A DNA stretch of 64,000 nucleotides from Phycisphaerales bacterium (lineage in GTDB: Bacteria; Planctomycetota; Phycisphaerae; Phycisphaerales; UBA1924): NCBI GenBank assembly GCA_020845755.1, contig JADLFE010000008.1:52173-116172 (forward strand), read 5' to 3'. Of this stretch, positions 27,165 through 39,175 are shown piece after piece; the first letter of the stretch is position 1; each line of letters opens with the position of its first letter. A model generated the notes under the pieces. It searched no databases. It worked only from the letters and a program-made list of their open reading frames with translations, and was not told the origin of the DNA. The position numbers and the translations under genes were made by a program.

Positions 27165-28220
27165 GTGGATTTCATGAAGAACTGCGTCGTTGTTCCCGCG
27201 TCCATCACGCTGCTGGTCGGCTGCGTTGTGCTCGGCGCGTGCGCCGGCGGCGAGCGCAGGACCCAGCGGGCGAGTGGAAACACGTCCGGCGTTGTCGAGC
27301 GCTCGGGAAACCCGATCTTCCCGGGCTGGTACGCCGACCCGGAGGTCGCGTGCTTCGCCGGCGAGTTCTGGGTGTATCCGACGTATTCCGCGCCGTACGA
27401 CGAGCAGACGCACTTCGACGCGTTTAGTTCGCCCGACCTTGTTCACTGGACCAAGCACGAGCGGGTGCTGGAGGCTTCGGGCGTTTCGTGGGCGCGGCGG
27501 GCGATGTGGGCGCCGTCGGTGATCGAGCATCGCGGGCGCTATTACTTTTTCTTCGGGGCCAACGACATCCAGAACGACCAGGAATACGGCGGGATCGGCG
27601 TGGCTGTGGGCGATTCGCCGAGCGGGCCGTTCAAGGACTACCTCGGCAAGCCGCTGGTGGATCGGTTCCACAACGGCGCGCAGCCGATCGATCAGTTTGC
27701 CTTCCGCGATCCGTCGGGCAATCTGTACCTGATCTATGGCGGGTGGCGGCACTGCAATATCGCGATGCTGCGCGATGACCTGACGGGCTTTGAGACTTTT
27801 CCCGACGGCACGACGTTCAAGGAGATCACCCCGGAGAAGTATGTCGAGGGGCCGTTCATGTTCGTGCGCGGCGGGAAGTACTACTTCATGTGGTCGGAGG
27901 GCGGTTGGACGGGCCCGAATTATTCGGTGGCGTACGCGATCGCGGATTCGCCGCTCGGGCCGTTCGAGCGGGTGGGGAAGATCCTGCAGCAGGACGCGAG
28001 CGTGGCGACGGGCGCGGGGCATCACTCGGTGCTGCAGGTGCCGGGGACGGACGAGTATTTCATCGTGTATCACCGCAGGCCGCTGGGCGAAACCGACGGC
28101 AATCACCGGGTGGTGTGCATCGACCGGATGCGGTTCACGGCGGACGGATTGATCGAGCCGGTGACGATCACGCGCGAAGGGGTAGAGGCGGTGAGATCGA
28201 TGAAGGGCGTGGCGCGATAG
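27165..28220 (+). CDS. GH43-like glycoside hydrolase lipoprotein
   Basis: The protein has 351 residues. A lipoprotein signal with VLGACAGG is followed by a five-bladed propeller of the GH43 type. WYADPEVACF supplies the catalytic base aspartate, QFAFRDPSGNLYLIYGG the second aspartate, and KYVEGPFMFVRGGKYYFMWSEGG the acid glutamate. GH43 enzymes cut arabinofuranosyl or xylosyl linkages. The GTG at 27165 is chosen because GAGGAG lies eight bases upstream, with TACACT further up as a probable -10. It is convergent with the hybrid sensor kinase gene, three bases away. Confidence 0.88.
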   Translation: MDFMKNCVVVPASITLLVGCVVLGACAGGERRTQRASGNTSGVVERSGNPIFPGWYADPEVACFAGEFWVYPTYSAPYDEQTHFDAFSSPDLVHWTKHERVLEASGVSWARRAMWAPSVIEHRGRYYFFFGANDIQNDQEYGGIGVAVGDSPSGPFKDYLGKPLVDRFHNGAQPIDQFAFRDPSGNLYLIYGGWRHCNIAMLRDDLTGFETFPDGTTFKEITPEKYVEGPFMFVRGGKYYFMWSEGGWTGPNYSVAYAIADSPLGPFERVGKILQQDASVATGAGHHSVLQVPGTDEYFIVYHRRPLGETDGNHRVVCIDRMRFTADGLIEPVTITREGVEAVRSMKGVAR

Positions 28221-28223
28221 GGA

Positions 28224-32249
<4,026 letters not shown>

Positions 32250-32418
32250 GGTTATCCCTGGGCTCCTTGTTGCGCGTACATCGTGCGATGCATACGCACC
32301 TCAAATCGGCGACCTAGTGGATCACTTTGCTTTCTGTCAGATCATCAAGGCGTGATTTATCCGAGTTGAATAGATCCCCCAAATGGTCACCACCGAGGTC
32401 CGGCTTCCCATAAGTAAC

Positions 32419-32442
32419 GACCACAGGGATCTCCCTGTGGTC
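32419..32442. repeat. Perfect inverted repeat / hairpin
   Basis: Arms GACCACAGGGA and TCCCTGTGGTC (11 bases each) are perfect and separated by TC. It lies between the stop of the GH-D-like gene and the start of the sensor kinase, both on the minus strand. It could end the first transcript, although no T-run follows, or act in the kinase leader. Confidence 0.7.
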
Positions 32443-32497
32443 CCGTGGTAATTACGGGAGCGGATCTCGCCATGCGATCGCGGGTGCACCGTGATTG

Positions 32498-34738
32498 TCA
32501 ATGGCCGGGCGCGCGGATCGACCACCACGCCATGGCGCGCGCGGGCACGGTAATGGGCACGATCGCGGAGGCGTCGGCGGCGAGTTCGATCGTGGTCGCC
32601 CGGCCGCTCGCGTCGGTGAGCACGGCCTTGGAGTGCAGGCCGGTGTAATGGAGGTTCACACGCAGATCGCGCGAGACCTCGTGCGAGAGCGGGTTATAGA
32701 CGACGAGCATGCCGGGTTCGGCGAGCGTGGGATTGACGTGGAGGATCCAATCGAGGTCGCGGCCGTCGGCGCGGCGGCCGTGGATGATGTCGGACTCAAC
32801 GATGGCGCGGTGCTGCTTGAACCAGGCGACGCGCTGTTTGACCATGTCGCGGGTGCGGTCGGTGTCGAAGAGTCGAGGGCCACGGAAGCAGGCTTGCACG
32901 CCGGCGCCGAGCAGGTTATCGAGGCGGCGTGCGTAATGGTCAAGGTGCTGATCGAGCGGCTCGATGGTGGCCGCGGGACCGCCGCCGTGGTACTCCATCA
33001 GCGGGACGAACATCCAACCCATGGTGGGCGTCTTGATCCATGTGCCGTCGAAGATGTTCTGTCGTTCGATGATTTCCTGCTGCTCGCGTGGGAGGCTCCA
33101 GTTGGTTTCGCGGTAGCCCATGCCGGTTTTGTTGGAGCCGGAGAGGAAGTACCAGTCGGGGACGTTGAGGTAGACGCCGCGGGCGCGGCACCACTGATAG
33201 AAAGAGGTGATGGTGCGCCACTGGTTCCACTGTGAATCCGCCAGTCCGCGATGCCCGGGGTGGGAGGTGGATGCGCAGACGTCGCCGGGGTAAGAGCCGT
33301 CGTGCTCGAGCACGTCCATGCCGGTCTGTTCGAACGCGGCGTAGAGCGTTTTGAAGTAGCGCTCGCCCCAGGGCGAGCAGATGCACGGCGAGTTGCCGAA
33401 GCGGGCAAAGCCGCCGGGCTTGCCGGTCTTGGGGTTCACGACGTCGTTGTCGGCGTCGACCGAGCGGCTGGCCAGGAGTGAGTAACCACCCAGCGCGACG
33501 CCCTTGGAATGGGCGTAGTCCGCGAGCTCCTTGAGCTGCGCGAGGTACTTTGGGTCGGTGTTCTCGATGTTGAAGCCGCTCCCGAAGGTCATGATGACGA
33601 GTTCGAAGCCGACCTCGGCGGCCTGATCGACGGCGCGGCGGACGGCGTCTGGCGCGGCGGAGCCGGCGTGGAAGATCAGCGGATTCTCCTGCACCCATGG
33701 CGCGATGGCGCGGTACATGCGGCGCGAGGCCAAGCCGCGCCGCTCGCGGTCCATCGTGTCGTGGAAGAGTTCGAAGACGCGGAAGGACTCGAAGGCGTCG
33801 CCCGGCGCGACGCTTGCGCCCGGGCCGACTTGAGGGCCGCAGAGGAGAAGGCACGGCGTGAGGCGCTCGTAATTGACCTGCGTTTCGTAGAGCGGGTCGG
33901 TGGTCCAGCGTGCGCCCTGCACGTCGAGCCCGGAGTCCATGCTCCCGCCGAAGGAGAAATCTGTTTCGACCTGGATCATGCGCGGGAGAGCGTTGAAATC
34001 GCTCGAACTCCCCCCCACCATCGAGCCGGGCTCGACGGCGGCGAGGATTTCGGCGTTGAAGGAGTCAATGGTGATCGAGGTGCTGCCGTTGTTGTGAACG
34101 CTGATCCACTTGCTGATCACGGGCATGCCGTCGTACATCTCGTAGTGAACAACGACGATGATGTCCTTCAATGCCTCCGCGTCGGCGGGCGGTGCGAAGT
34201 ACAGATCGAGCGATACGCCTTTGGGCGGCCATTCGCCTCCGGCGCTCATCCACTCGCGGCGTGGCTTCCAATCGAAGCGGGCGCGCGGAGTGTCCATCTT
34301 GTAGCCGCGGTACTGAAAAGCCTTTGGATCTGCCTTCATGGAGTCGAGCCATTCGGGGAGGAGGTAGTTGTGAATAGGCTGTCCGACGAGGCCGCCGATC
34401 GCGTATTCCGTGGCGTTGATCGTGACGCTCGCCTCGGGGCGGATGGAGCGAAGTTCGGCGCGATCGCAGGCGAGGTTATCGAGAGCGATGGTGGCAAAGT
34501 TGGGCTGGGTGCGGAAGGTGCGGCGGACCAGGCCGTTGGAGAGGACGATCTCGTGGCGCTCGGCGTACTCGATCGCTTCGGCGTGGAAGGGAGCGGGGTC
34601 GATGAGCCAATCGGTGGGCTTGGGCTTCTCGGCGGTGTGGGCCGGTGGAGGCGTTTGAGCGAGTGTGCTCGGCACGACGGGCGTGCAAAGCAGCGGCGCG
34701 GAAAATGCGAAGACGCGAGCAATGAGAGCACATGTCAT
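32498..34738 (-). CDS. Putative exported glycoside hydrolase, alpha-galactosidase-like (GH-D clan)
   Basis: The protein has 746 residues. A signal peptide (MTCALIARVFAFSAPLLC and following) precedes an N-terminal beta-sandwich region with LSNGLVRRTFRTQPN. The central barrel has VIMTFGSGFNIENTD, HSKGVALGGYSLLASRS, VLEHDGSYPGDVCAS and WNQWRTITSFYQWCRARGVYLN. These segments resemble GH36 and other GH-D enzymes, in which aspartates are nucleophile and acid. I consider the Asp in the HDGS segment a likely catalytic residue. The start at 34738 has GGAG eight bases before it, whereas a TAGGAT at 34764-34769 lies at the earlier methionine. Substrate is unknown. It diverges from the NPCBM-GH36 gene. 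Confidence 0.65.
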   Translation of the reverse strand: MTCALIARVFAFSAPLLCTPVVPSTLAQTPPPAHTAEKPKPTDWLIDPAPFHAEAIEYAERHEIVLSNGLVRRTFRTQPNFATIALDNLACDRAELRSIRPEASVTINATEYAIGGLVGQPIHNYLLPEWLDSMKADPKAFQYRGYKMDTPRARFDWKPRREWMSAGGEWPPKGVSLDLYFAPPADAEALKDIIVVVHYEMYDGMPVISKWISVHNNGSTSITIDSFNAEILAAVEPGSMVGGSSSDFNALPRMIQVETDFSFGGSMDSGLDVQGARWTTDPLYETQVNYERLTPCLLLCGPQVGPGASVAPGDAFESFRVFELFHDTMDRERRGLASRRMYRAIAPWVQENPLIFHAGSAAPDAVRRAVDQAAEVGFELVIMTFGSGFNIENTDPKYLAQLKELADYAHSKGVALGGYSLLASRSVDADNDVVNPKTGKPGGFARFGNSPCICSPWGERYFKTLYAAFEQTGMDVLEHDGSYPGDVCASTSHPGHRGLADSQWNQWRTITSFYQWCRARGVYLNVPDWYFLSGSNKTGMGYRETNWSLPREQQEIIERQNIFDGTWIKTPTMGWMFVPLMEYHGGGPAATIEPLDQHLDHYARRLDNLLGAGVQACFRGPRLFDTDRTRDMVKQRVAWFKQHRAIVESDIIHGRRADGRDLDWILHVNPTLAEPGMLVVYNPLSHEVSRDLRVNLHYTGLHSKAVLTDASGRATTIELAADASAIVPITVPARAMAWWSIRAPGH

Positions 34739-34779
34739 CGGCGGACTCCAAAGGACCGCGAACATCCTACAGCGTGAGA

Positions 34780-34800
34780 CGACACGGTGATGCCGAGTCG
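34780..34800. promoter_or_regulatory. Candidate operator palindrome between divergent glycoside hydrolase genes
   Basis: CGACACGG and CCGAGTCG form 8-base arms with one mismatch around a 5-base centre. The site overlaps the position where the -35 of the minus-strand gene would be and lies upstream of the plus-strand promoter. The placement suits a transcription factor that controls both genes. No regulator gene is adjacent. Confidence 0.4.
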
Positions 34801-34831
34801 TGGACGACCGAGCCGCTCAGGGCGCGGTGAC

Positions 34832-34861
34832 TTGGCCGGGGCGCGGCTGTTTCGGTACACT
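34832..34861 (+). promoter_or_regulatory. Promoter of the NPCBM-GH36 gene
   Basis: TTGGCC (34832-34837) and TACACT (34856-34861) are 18 bases apart. The GGGAGG ribosome site follows and the ATG is 15 bases after the -10. Confidence 0.65.
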
Positions 34862-34876
34862 GGCGCGGGAGGCATT

Positions 34877-37396
34877 ATGCCCGGCACATTCATCACTCGC
34901 GGCGTGGCGGTACTGCTTGTATCTCTCGCGACGGGCGGGGCTCTCGCGGCGCCGCCGACCAAGAGTGAAATCGCGAAACGCGACGCGTGGGTGCGGGACA
35001 ACATGCCCAGTGGCAGATTGGCCGCGGCGCCGGCGCGACGCGCGCCCAACGCGCTGATCGTCGATTGCGCGTACGGCCCCGTGATCTATGACCGCGTGCT
35101 CGATCGTCCGCTGCAGGTCGCCAACCATCCGTTCGCCCACGGCGTATACACCCACGCGCCGGCTCGCCTGCACGTCCGCATCCCCGGCATGAAGTCGTTC
35201 TCGGCGCAGGTCGGCATCCTCGACAATCCGAATTCGGTCGGCGGGAGCACGATCTGCACCATCGAAGTCGGCGGGAAGAAGGTCGCAGCATCGCGGGTGC
35301 TGCACCGCGATCAGCCGGCCGTCCCGCTCAGCGCCGATCTTGGCGGCGCGGACACGCTCGTGATGCAGGTCAGCACGACCGGCGACGGCATCTCCAGCGA
35401 CCAGACTGTGTGGGGTGAGGCGAGCGTGACGCTCATGGACGGGAGCGAGGTACGGCTCAGCAGCCTGCCCATGCTCGATCCCTTGACCGACGCGCGTCCG
35501 GTGGCCAGCCTGCCGTTCTCGTTCGCGATCGATGGAACAAGTTCGGACCTGCTGCTCTCCGCGTGGACATTCAGCGACGATCCGGAGACACACGCCGATG
35601 GCAAACGCACACGCACAAGGACCTATACCGATCCCGCGTCGGGGCTTCAGGTTCGGCACGGTATCGTGACATACGACGACTACCCGACGGTCGAGTGGAC
35701 GATCTCGTTCAAGAACACGGGCGCTGGCGAATCACCACTGATCTCCGGCGTGCTCCCGCTCGATGTCACGCTGCCCAAGCCCGATCGCGGCGACTTCCTC
35801 CTGCACCACTTCATCGGGAGCCCGTGCCAGCCCAACGATTACGAGCCGCTTGAGGACGTGTTCAGCGCTGGTGCGTCGAAGCGCATTACGACGCAGGGCG
35901 GGCGGCCCACCAACAGCGACCTGCCGTATTTCAACATCGAGCAGGACGGCGGCGGCGTGATCGCGGCGATCAGTTGGGCGGGACAGTGGGGCGCGCAATT
36001 CACGCGCGGCGAGGGCGGCGCGTTGCGGCTTGTCGGCGGGCAGGAAGGCACCGCGTTCCGACTGCATCCGGGCGAGGAAGCGCGGAGCCCGCTGGTCGTG
36101 CTTCAGTTCTACGACGGTGATTGGATTCGCGCGCAGAACGTGTGGCGCTCCTGGATGATCGACCACAACGTGCCGCGCCACAACGGCGAGCAACTGGGGC
36201 CGATGCAGTTCGTGTGCAACGGCAACTACTACCCCGGGCTGCGCACCGACGCCGCGACGGAACTGAAGTTCCTGGAGCGGTACTACAAGGAAGGGATCCA
36301 ACCGGACTATTGGAACCAGGACGCGGGCTGGTATGTGTGCGAGGACGGCTGGTGGACCGTGGGCACGTGGGTCGTTGATGCGCGGCGCTTCCCCAAGGGC
36401 GTTCGCGAGGTGACCGACTATCTGCACGCGCGCGGTTCCAAGGCCATCATGTGGTTCGAGCCCGAGCGCGTCGTCGGCGGGAGCGAGATCGCCACGCAGC
36501 ACCCCGAGTGGATCTATGGCGGCGCGGGCGGCGGGATTCTCAAGATCGGCGAGGCGGACTGTCGCGCGTGGATCACCGATCGGGTGAGCGACGTGATCGC
36601 GAAAGAGGGGATCGACTTCTATCGCCAGGATTTCAACATCGATCCGCTCATGTTCTGGCGCGGGAACGACACCGATGATCGCCAGGGGCTCACCGAGATC
36701 CATCACGTCGAGGGGTACTTCGCGTACTGGGACGAGTTGGTGCGGCGCCGCCCGGGCCTGTGGATCGATTCGTGCGCCTCGGGCGGGCGGAGGAACGACC
36801 TCGAGACGCTCCGGCGCGCGGTGCCCATCCTGCGGAGCGACTGGGCGGCCGATCCATCCAACCCCGCGACGGATCCGTCGCACCAGCAGAATCACATGTA
36901 CGGCATCTCGTTCTGGATGCCGTACAACGGCACGGGGTACATGACGATCGACACATATCTGGCGCGCAGCGTGATGACCACGATCCACGGCATCGGGGTG
37001 GACACGCGACGCGATGATCTTGATTACAGCCTGCTCCGTGAGTTGTATGGGAACTGGCGGACGATCTCGGCGTGCTACCTCGGAGACTACTGGCCGCTGA
37101 CGGCGTATCACAAGGAACTCAACGTGTGGTGCGCGTACCAGTTTGATCTGAGTGCCGAGGGTCGCGGCGTGGTGCAGGCGTTCCGGAGGCAGGAGTGCGC
37201 CGAGGAAACGGTCACGCTGAATCTGCGTGGACTGGACGCGGACGCGGAGTATGAACTCACGGACGTGGATGCGCCGGGCGTGAAGCATGCGAGCGGCAAG
37301 GAACTGATGGAGGCAGGGCTGACGCTCACGTCGGCGCTGAAGCCCAGCGCGATGATCGTGACGTACCGGCGGGTACACGCGCCCGCGCGGCGGTGA
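34877..37396 (+). CDS. Exported alpha-galactosidase-like enzyme with NPCBM domain (GH36)
   Basis: The protein has 839 residues. A signal peptide ends near ALAAPP. Residues 45-185 form an NPCBM carbohydrate-binding domain (HGVYTHAPARLHVRIPGMKSFSAQVGI and the DTLVMQVSTTGDG segment). The GH36 part has the N-terminal supersandwich and then the barrel with YWNQDAGWYV, IMWFEPERV, the nucleophile in FYRQDFNIDP near residue 582, SCASGGRRND, and the acid/base in LRSDWAADPS near residue 654. GH36 enzymes release terminal alpha-galactose. GGGAGG precedes the ATG at 34877. Together with the divergent GH-D gene and downstream GH172 it forms a polysaccharide-degrading block. Confidence 0.88.
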   Translation: MPGTFITRGVAVLLVSLATGGALAAPPTKSEIAKRDAWVRDNMPSGRLAAAPARRAPNALIVDCAYGPVIYDRVLDRPLQVANHPFAHGVYTHAPARLHVRIPGMKSFSAQVGILDNPNSVGGSTICTIEVGGKKVAASRVLHRDQPAVPLSADLGGADTLVMQVSTTGDGISSDQTVWGEASVTLMDGSEVRLSSLPMLDPLTDARPVASLPFSFAIDGTSSDLLLSAWTFSDDPETHADGKRTRTRTYTDPASGLQVRHGIVTYDDYPTVEWTISFKNTGAGESPLISGVLPLDVTLPKPDRGDFLLHHFIGSPCQPNDYEPLEDVFSAGASKRITTQGGRPTNSDLPYFNIEQDGGGVIAAISWAGQWGAQFTRGEGGALRLVGGQEGTAFRLHPGEEARSPLVVLQFYDGDWIRAQNVWRSWMIDHNVPRHNGEQLGPMQFVCNGNYYPGLRTDAATELKFLERYYKEGIQPDYWNQDAGWYVCEDGWWTVGTWVVDARRFPKGVREVTDYLHARGSKAIMWFEPERVVGGSEIATQHPEWIYGGAGGGILKIGEADCRAWITDRVSDVIAKEGIDFYRQDFNIDPLMFWRGNDTDDRQGLTEIHHVEGYFAYWDELVRRRPGLWIDSCASGGRRNDLETLRRAVPILRSDWAADPSNPATDPSHQQNHMYGISFWMPYNGTGYMTIDTYLARSVMTTIHGIGVDTRRDDLDYSLLRELYGNWRTISACYLGDYWPLTAYHKELNVWCAYQFDLSAEGRGVVQAFRRQECAEETVTLNLRGLDADAEYELTDVDAPGVKHASGKELMEAGLTLTSALKPSAMIVTYRRVHAPARR

Positions 37397-37449
37397 TCGG
37401 TGATGCGGGCCACACTCGCTGTATTCGTGTCGAATTACGGAGAGCCACC

Positions 37450-37720
37450 ATGACGACGCCGACGCGTCGATGATGCGCCAGAAGTGCGGTGGGCCGATGG
37501 AGTTTGGGATTCTGGCGGATGCAACTCTCGACGATGGATTTCGGATTGACGCCCCCGATCGCGAGCATGAACTTGAATGACAGGGGTGTTCGCCGGGCAA
37601 GCGGATCTGGGATTCGTCCGTCAAGGCCGTGGGCGCGGACCGCCTGCATGTGGCACGCTGCGCTGCACTCGATGCGGGTACCTGGACCTGTCCACCGTTC
37701 CGAAGCAGGAACAGGCCCAA
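37450..37720 (+). pseudogene. Decayed small zinc-ribbon protein gene
   Basis: Three pieces in different frames make up what looks like one short zinc-ribbon protein. A GGAGAG-preceded ATG at 37450 gives MTTPTRR and a stop. A shifted frame from 37473 gives MRQKCGGPMEFGILADATLD up to a TGA after HELE. The same frame continues GKRIWDSSVKAVGADRLHVAR, and a second shift gives LRCTRCGYLDLSTV. The KCGG and CTRCGYL halves look like the two knuckles of DUF6487-like small zinc ribbons. Two shifts and a stop make it a pseudogene unless sequencing errors are involved. Confidence 0.6.
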
Positions 37721-37799
37721 CGGCCGGTCGTGTCGCTTCGGCCCGGCGGCGTTACACTGCGCGGATCGCGGCCACGCCGGCCACGCTTGGGGATACACC

Positions 37800-38867
37800 A
37801 TGAACCGCTTGTGTGCGATTGTTCCGATGATCGTCGCCGCGTGCTCGAGCGCGCTGGCGCAGGTGCCCGCCGATCTGGCCGTCAAGAAGGACTTCAAGGC
37901 GATGCGTGTCTCGAGCGCGGACCCGACGGGGAAGAACGGCGACGCACGCCCTGTTCAGCCCGGCGAGACGATCACGCTGGCGGACATCAAGGGGAGCGGG
38001 AGTTTCACGCACCTGTGGATGACAATAGCGGCAAAGTCGCCCGACCACCTGCGCGAACTTGTGCTGCGCATGACCTGGGACGATGGCGCCACGCCGGCGG
38101 TTGAGTGCCCCGTGGGTGACTTTTTCGCGCAGGGACCGGGCAAGTATGTGGAGTATCACAGCGCGCCGGTGTCGGTAGGCGGTCAGAAGGCGCTGAACTG
38201 CTACTGGCCCATGCCGTTCCAGAAGCACGCGGTGATCACCGTGACCAACGAGGGCGCGGAGCCGGTGGGCGCGTTTTACTATAACTTTGATTACCAGTTC
38301 GAAGCCCCGAATCCCAACGCGCGGTATTTCCACGCGCAGTACCGCACCTTCTTCCCGGCGCCCAAGGGCACGCCGCTGACCATCTGCGAGACCAAGGGCA
38401 CGGGGCATTACGTGGGCACCGTGGTCACGGTGCTGACCAACAGCGACGGGTGGTGGGGCGAGGGCGACGACAACTTCTTCATCGACGGCAACGCCAAGCC
38501 GGACATCAGCGGCACGGGAACCGAGGACTACTTCTGCGGCGCGTGGGACTTTGGGCACGCATTCCAGACGCCTTATTTCGGCGTGACCTTCTTCGACAAC
38601 GATGAAAAGGGCGGCGAGAAGCGCAACATCAACAACACCGTCTATCGCTGGCACATCAACGATCCGGTGACGTTCACCTCGTCGCTGCTTTTCACGCTCG
38701 AGCACGGACGCGGCGGATGGGACCTGGACCGCACTCCACTCCGCAATCACTACACGACGCTGGGGCTCTACTACGTCGATCACCCGGAGGGCGATGGTCC
38801 GCGGATCCCGGCGTACAAGGACCGAATCCCGCAACTGATCCCCTTGCCCGAGGCGCCTGCGAAGTAG
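37800..38867 (+). CDS. DUF2961 (GH172-type) exported protein
   Basis: The protein has 355 residues. A signal peptide (MNRLCAIVPMIVAACSSALA) is followed by the DUF2961 core: PGETITLADIKGSGSFTHLWMT, CPVGDFFAQGPGK, ALNCYWPMPF, GYxxFE-like segments and SGTGTEDYFCGAWDFG. This family is now recognised as glycoside hydrolase family 172, active on fructose or arabinofuranose-type linkages. The GTEDYF motif holds a likely catalytic glutamate. The start at 37800 follows the signal-peptide rule. The upstream frame from 37629 belongs to the decayed zinc-ribbon gene. A TTACACT hexamer is visible about 45 bases upstream. Confidence 0.85.
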   Translation: MNRLCAIVPMIVAACSSALAQVPADLAVKKDFKAMRVSSADPTGKNGDARPVQPGETITLADIKGSGSFTHLWMTIAAKSPDHLRELVLRMTWDDGATPAVECPVGDFFAQGPGKYVEYHSAPVSVGGQKALNCYWPMPFQKHAVITVTNEGAEPVGAFYYNFDYQFEAPNPNARYFHAQYRTFFPAPKGTPLTICETKGTGHYVGTVVTVLTNSDGWWGEGDDNFFIDGNAKPDISGTGTEDYFCGAWDFGHAFQTPYFGVTFFDNDEKGGEKRNINNTVYRWHINDPVTFTSSLLFTLEHGRGGWDLDRTPLRNHYTTLGLYYVDHPEGDGPRIPAYKDRIPQLIPLPEAPAK

Positions 38868-39175
38868 CGCTTCGCGTCGGGTAGACGAGTGGTCGGGCAA
38901 CGCCTGGTCGCCCCTGAGATCGCGGTGTGTCGTGCCTGCTCGGCCAAAGTGCTCGGCCCGGGTGATTGGCATGCGTGATTGGCACGCGCGATTGAAGTTT
39001 CGTCGCATATTCAGGAGTGCGCCAAGACGGGCCGTATCTCTCATCAAGCAACTCGCTCGGGTGTCGCTGGTATCAATAGACAGGTGGGCTCGATGTCTCG
39101 CGTGCCGCGATGTGGTTACACTCCGCGCGTGTGCGGGGTTTGATCCGGGGGACCCGGGGCCTCAAGGGGGTTGCG
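38868..39175. other. Intergenic region before the duplicated-domain hydrolase
   Basis: No gene is seen. Three short direct units, GTGATTGGCATGC, GTGATTGGCACGC and GCGATTG, lie near 38959-38995. TACACT at 39117-39122 is a probable -10 element for the next gene, with an AAGGGGG ribosome site just before its ATG. Confidence 0.5.

Noticed and set aside
25917..28106. A 729-codon minus-strand frame across three plus-strand genes
   Set aside because: It spans the 3' part of the methyltransferase and the ferritin-like and GH43 genes in antisense, is Arg-rich and has no motif.
35732..37897. A 721-codon minus-strand frame opposite the GH36 gene
   Set aside because: It is antisense to a gene with intact catalytic motifs and has no recognisable domain.
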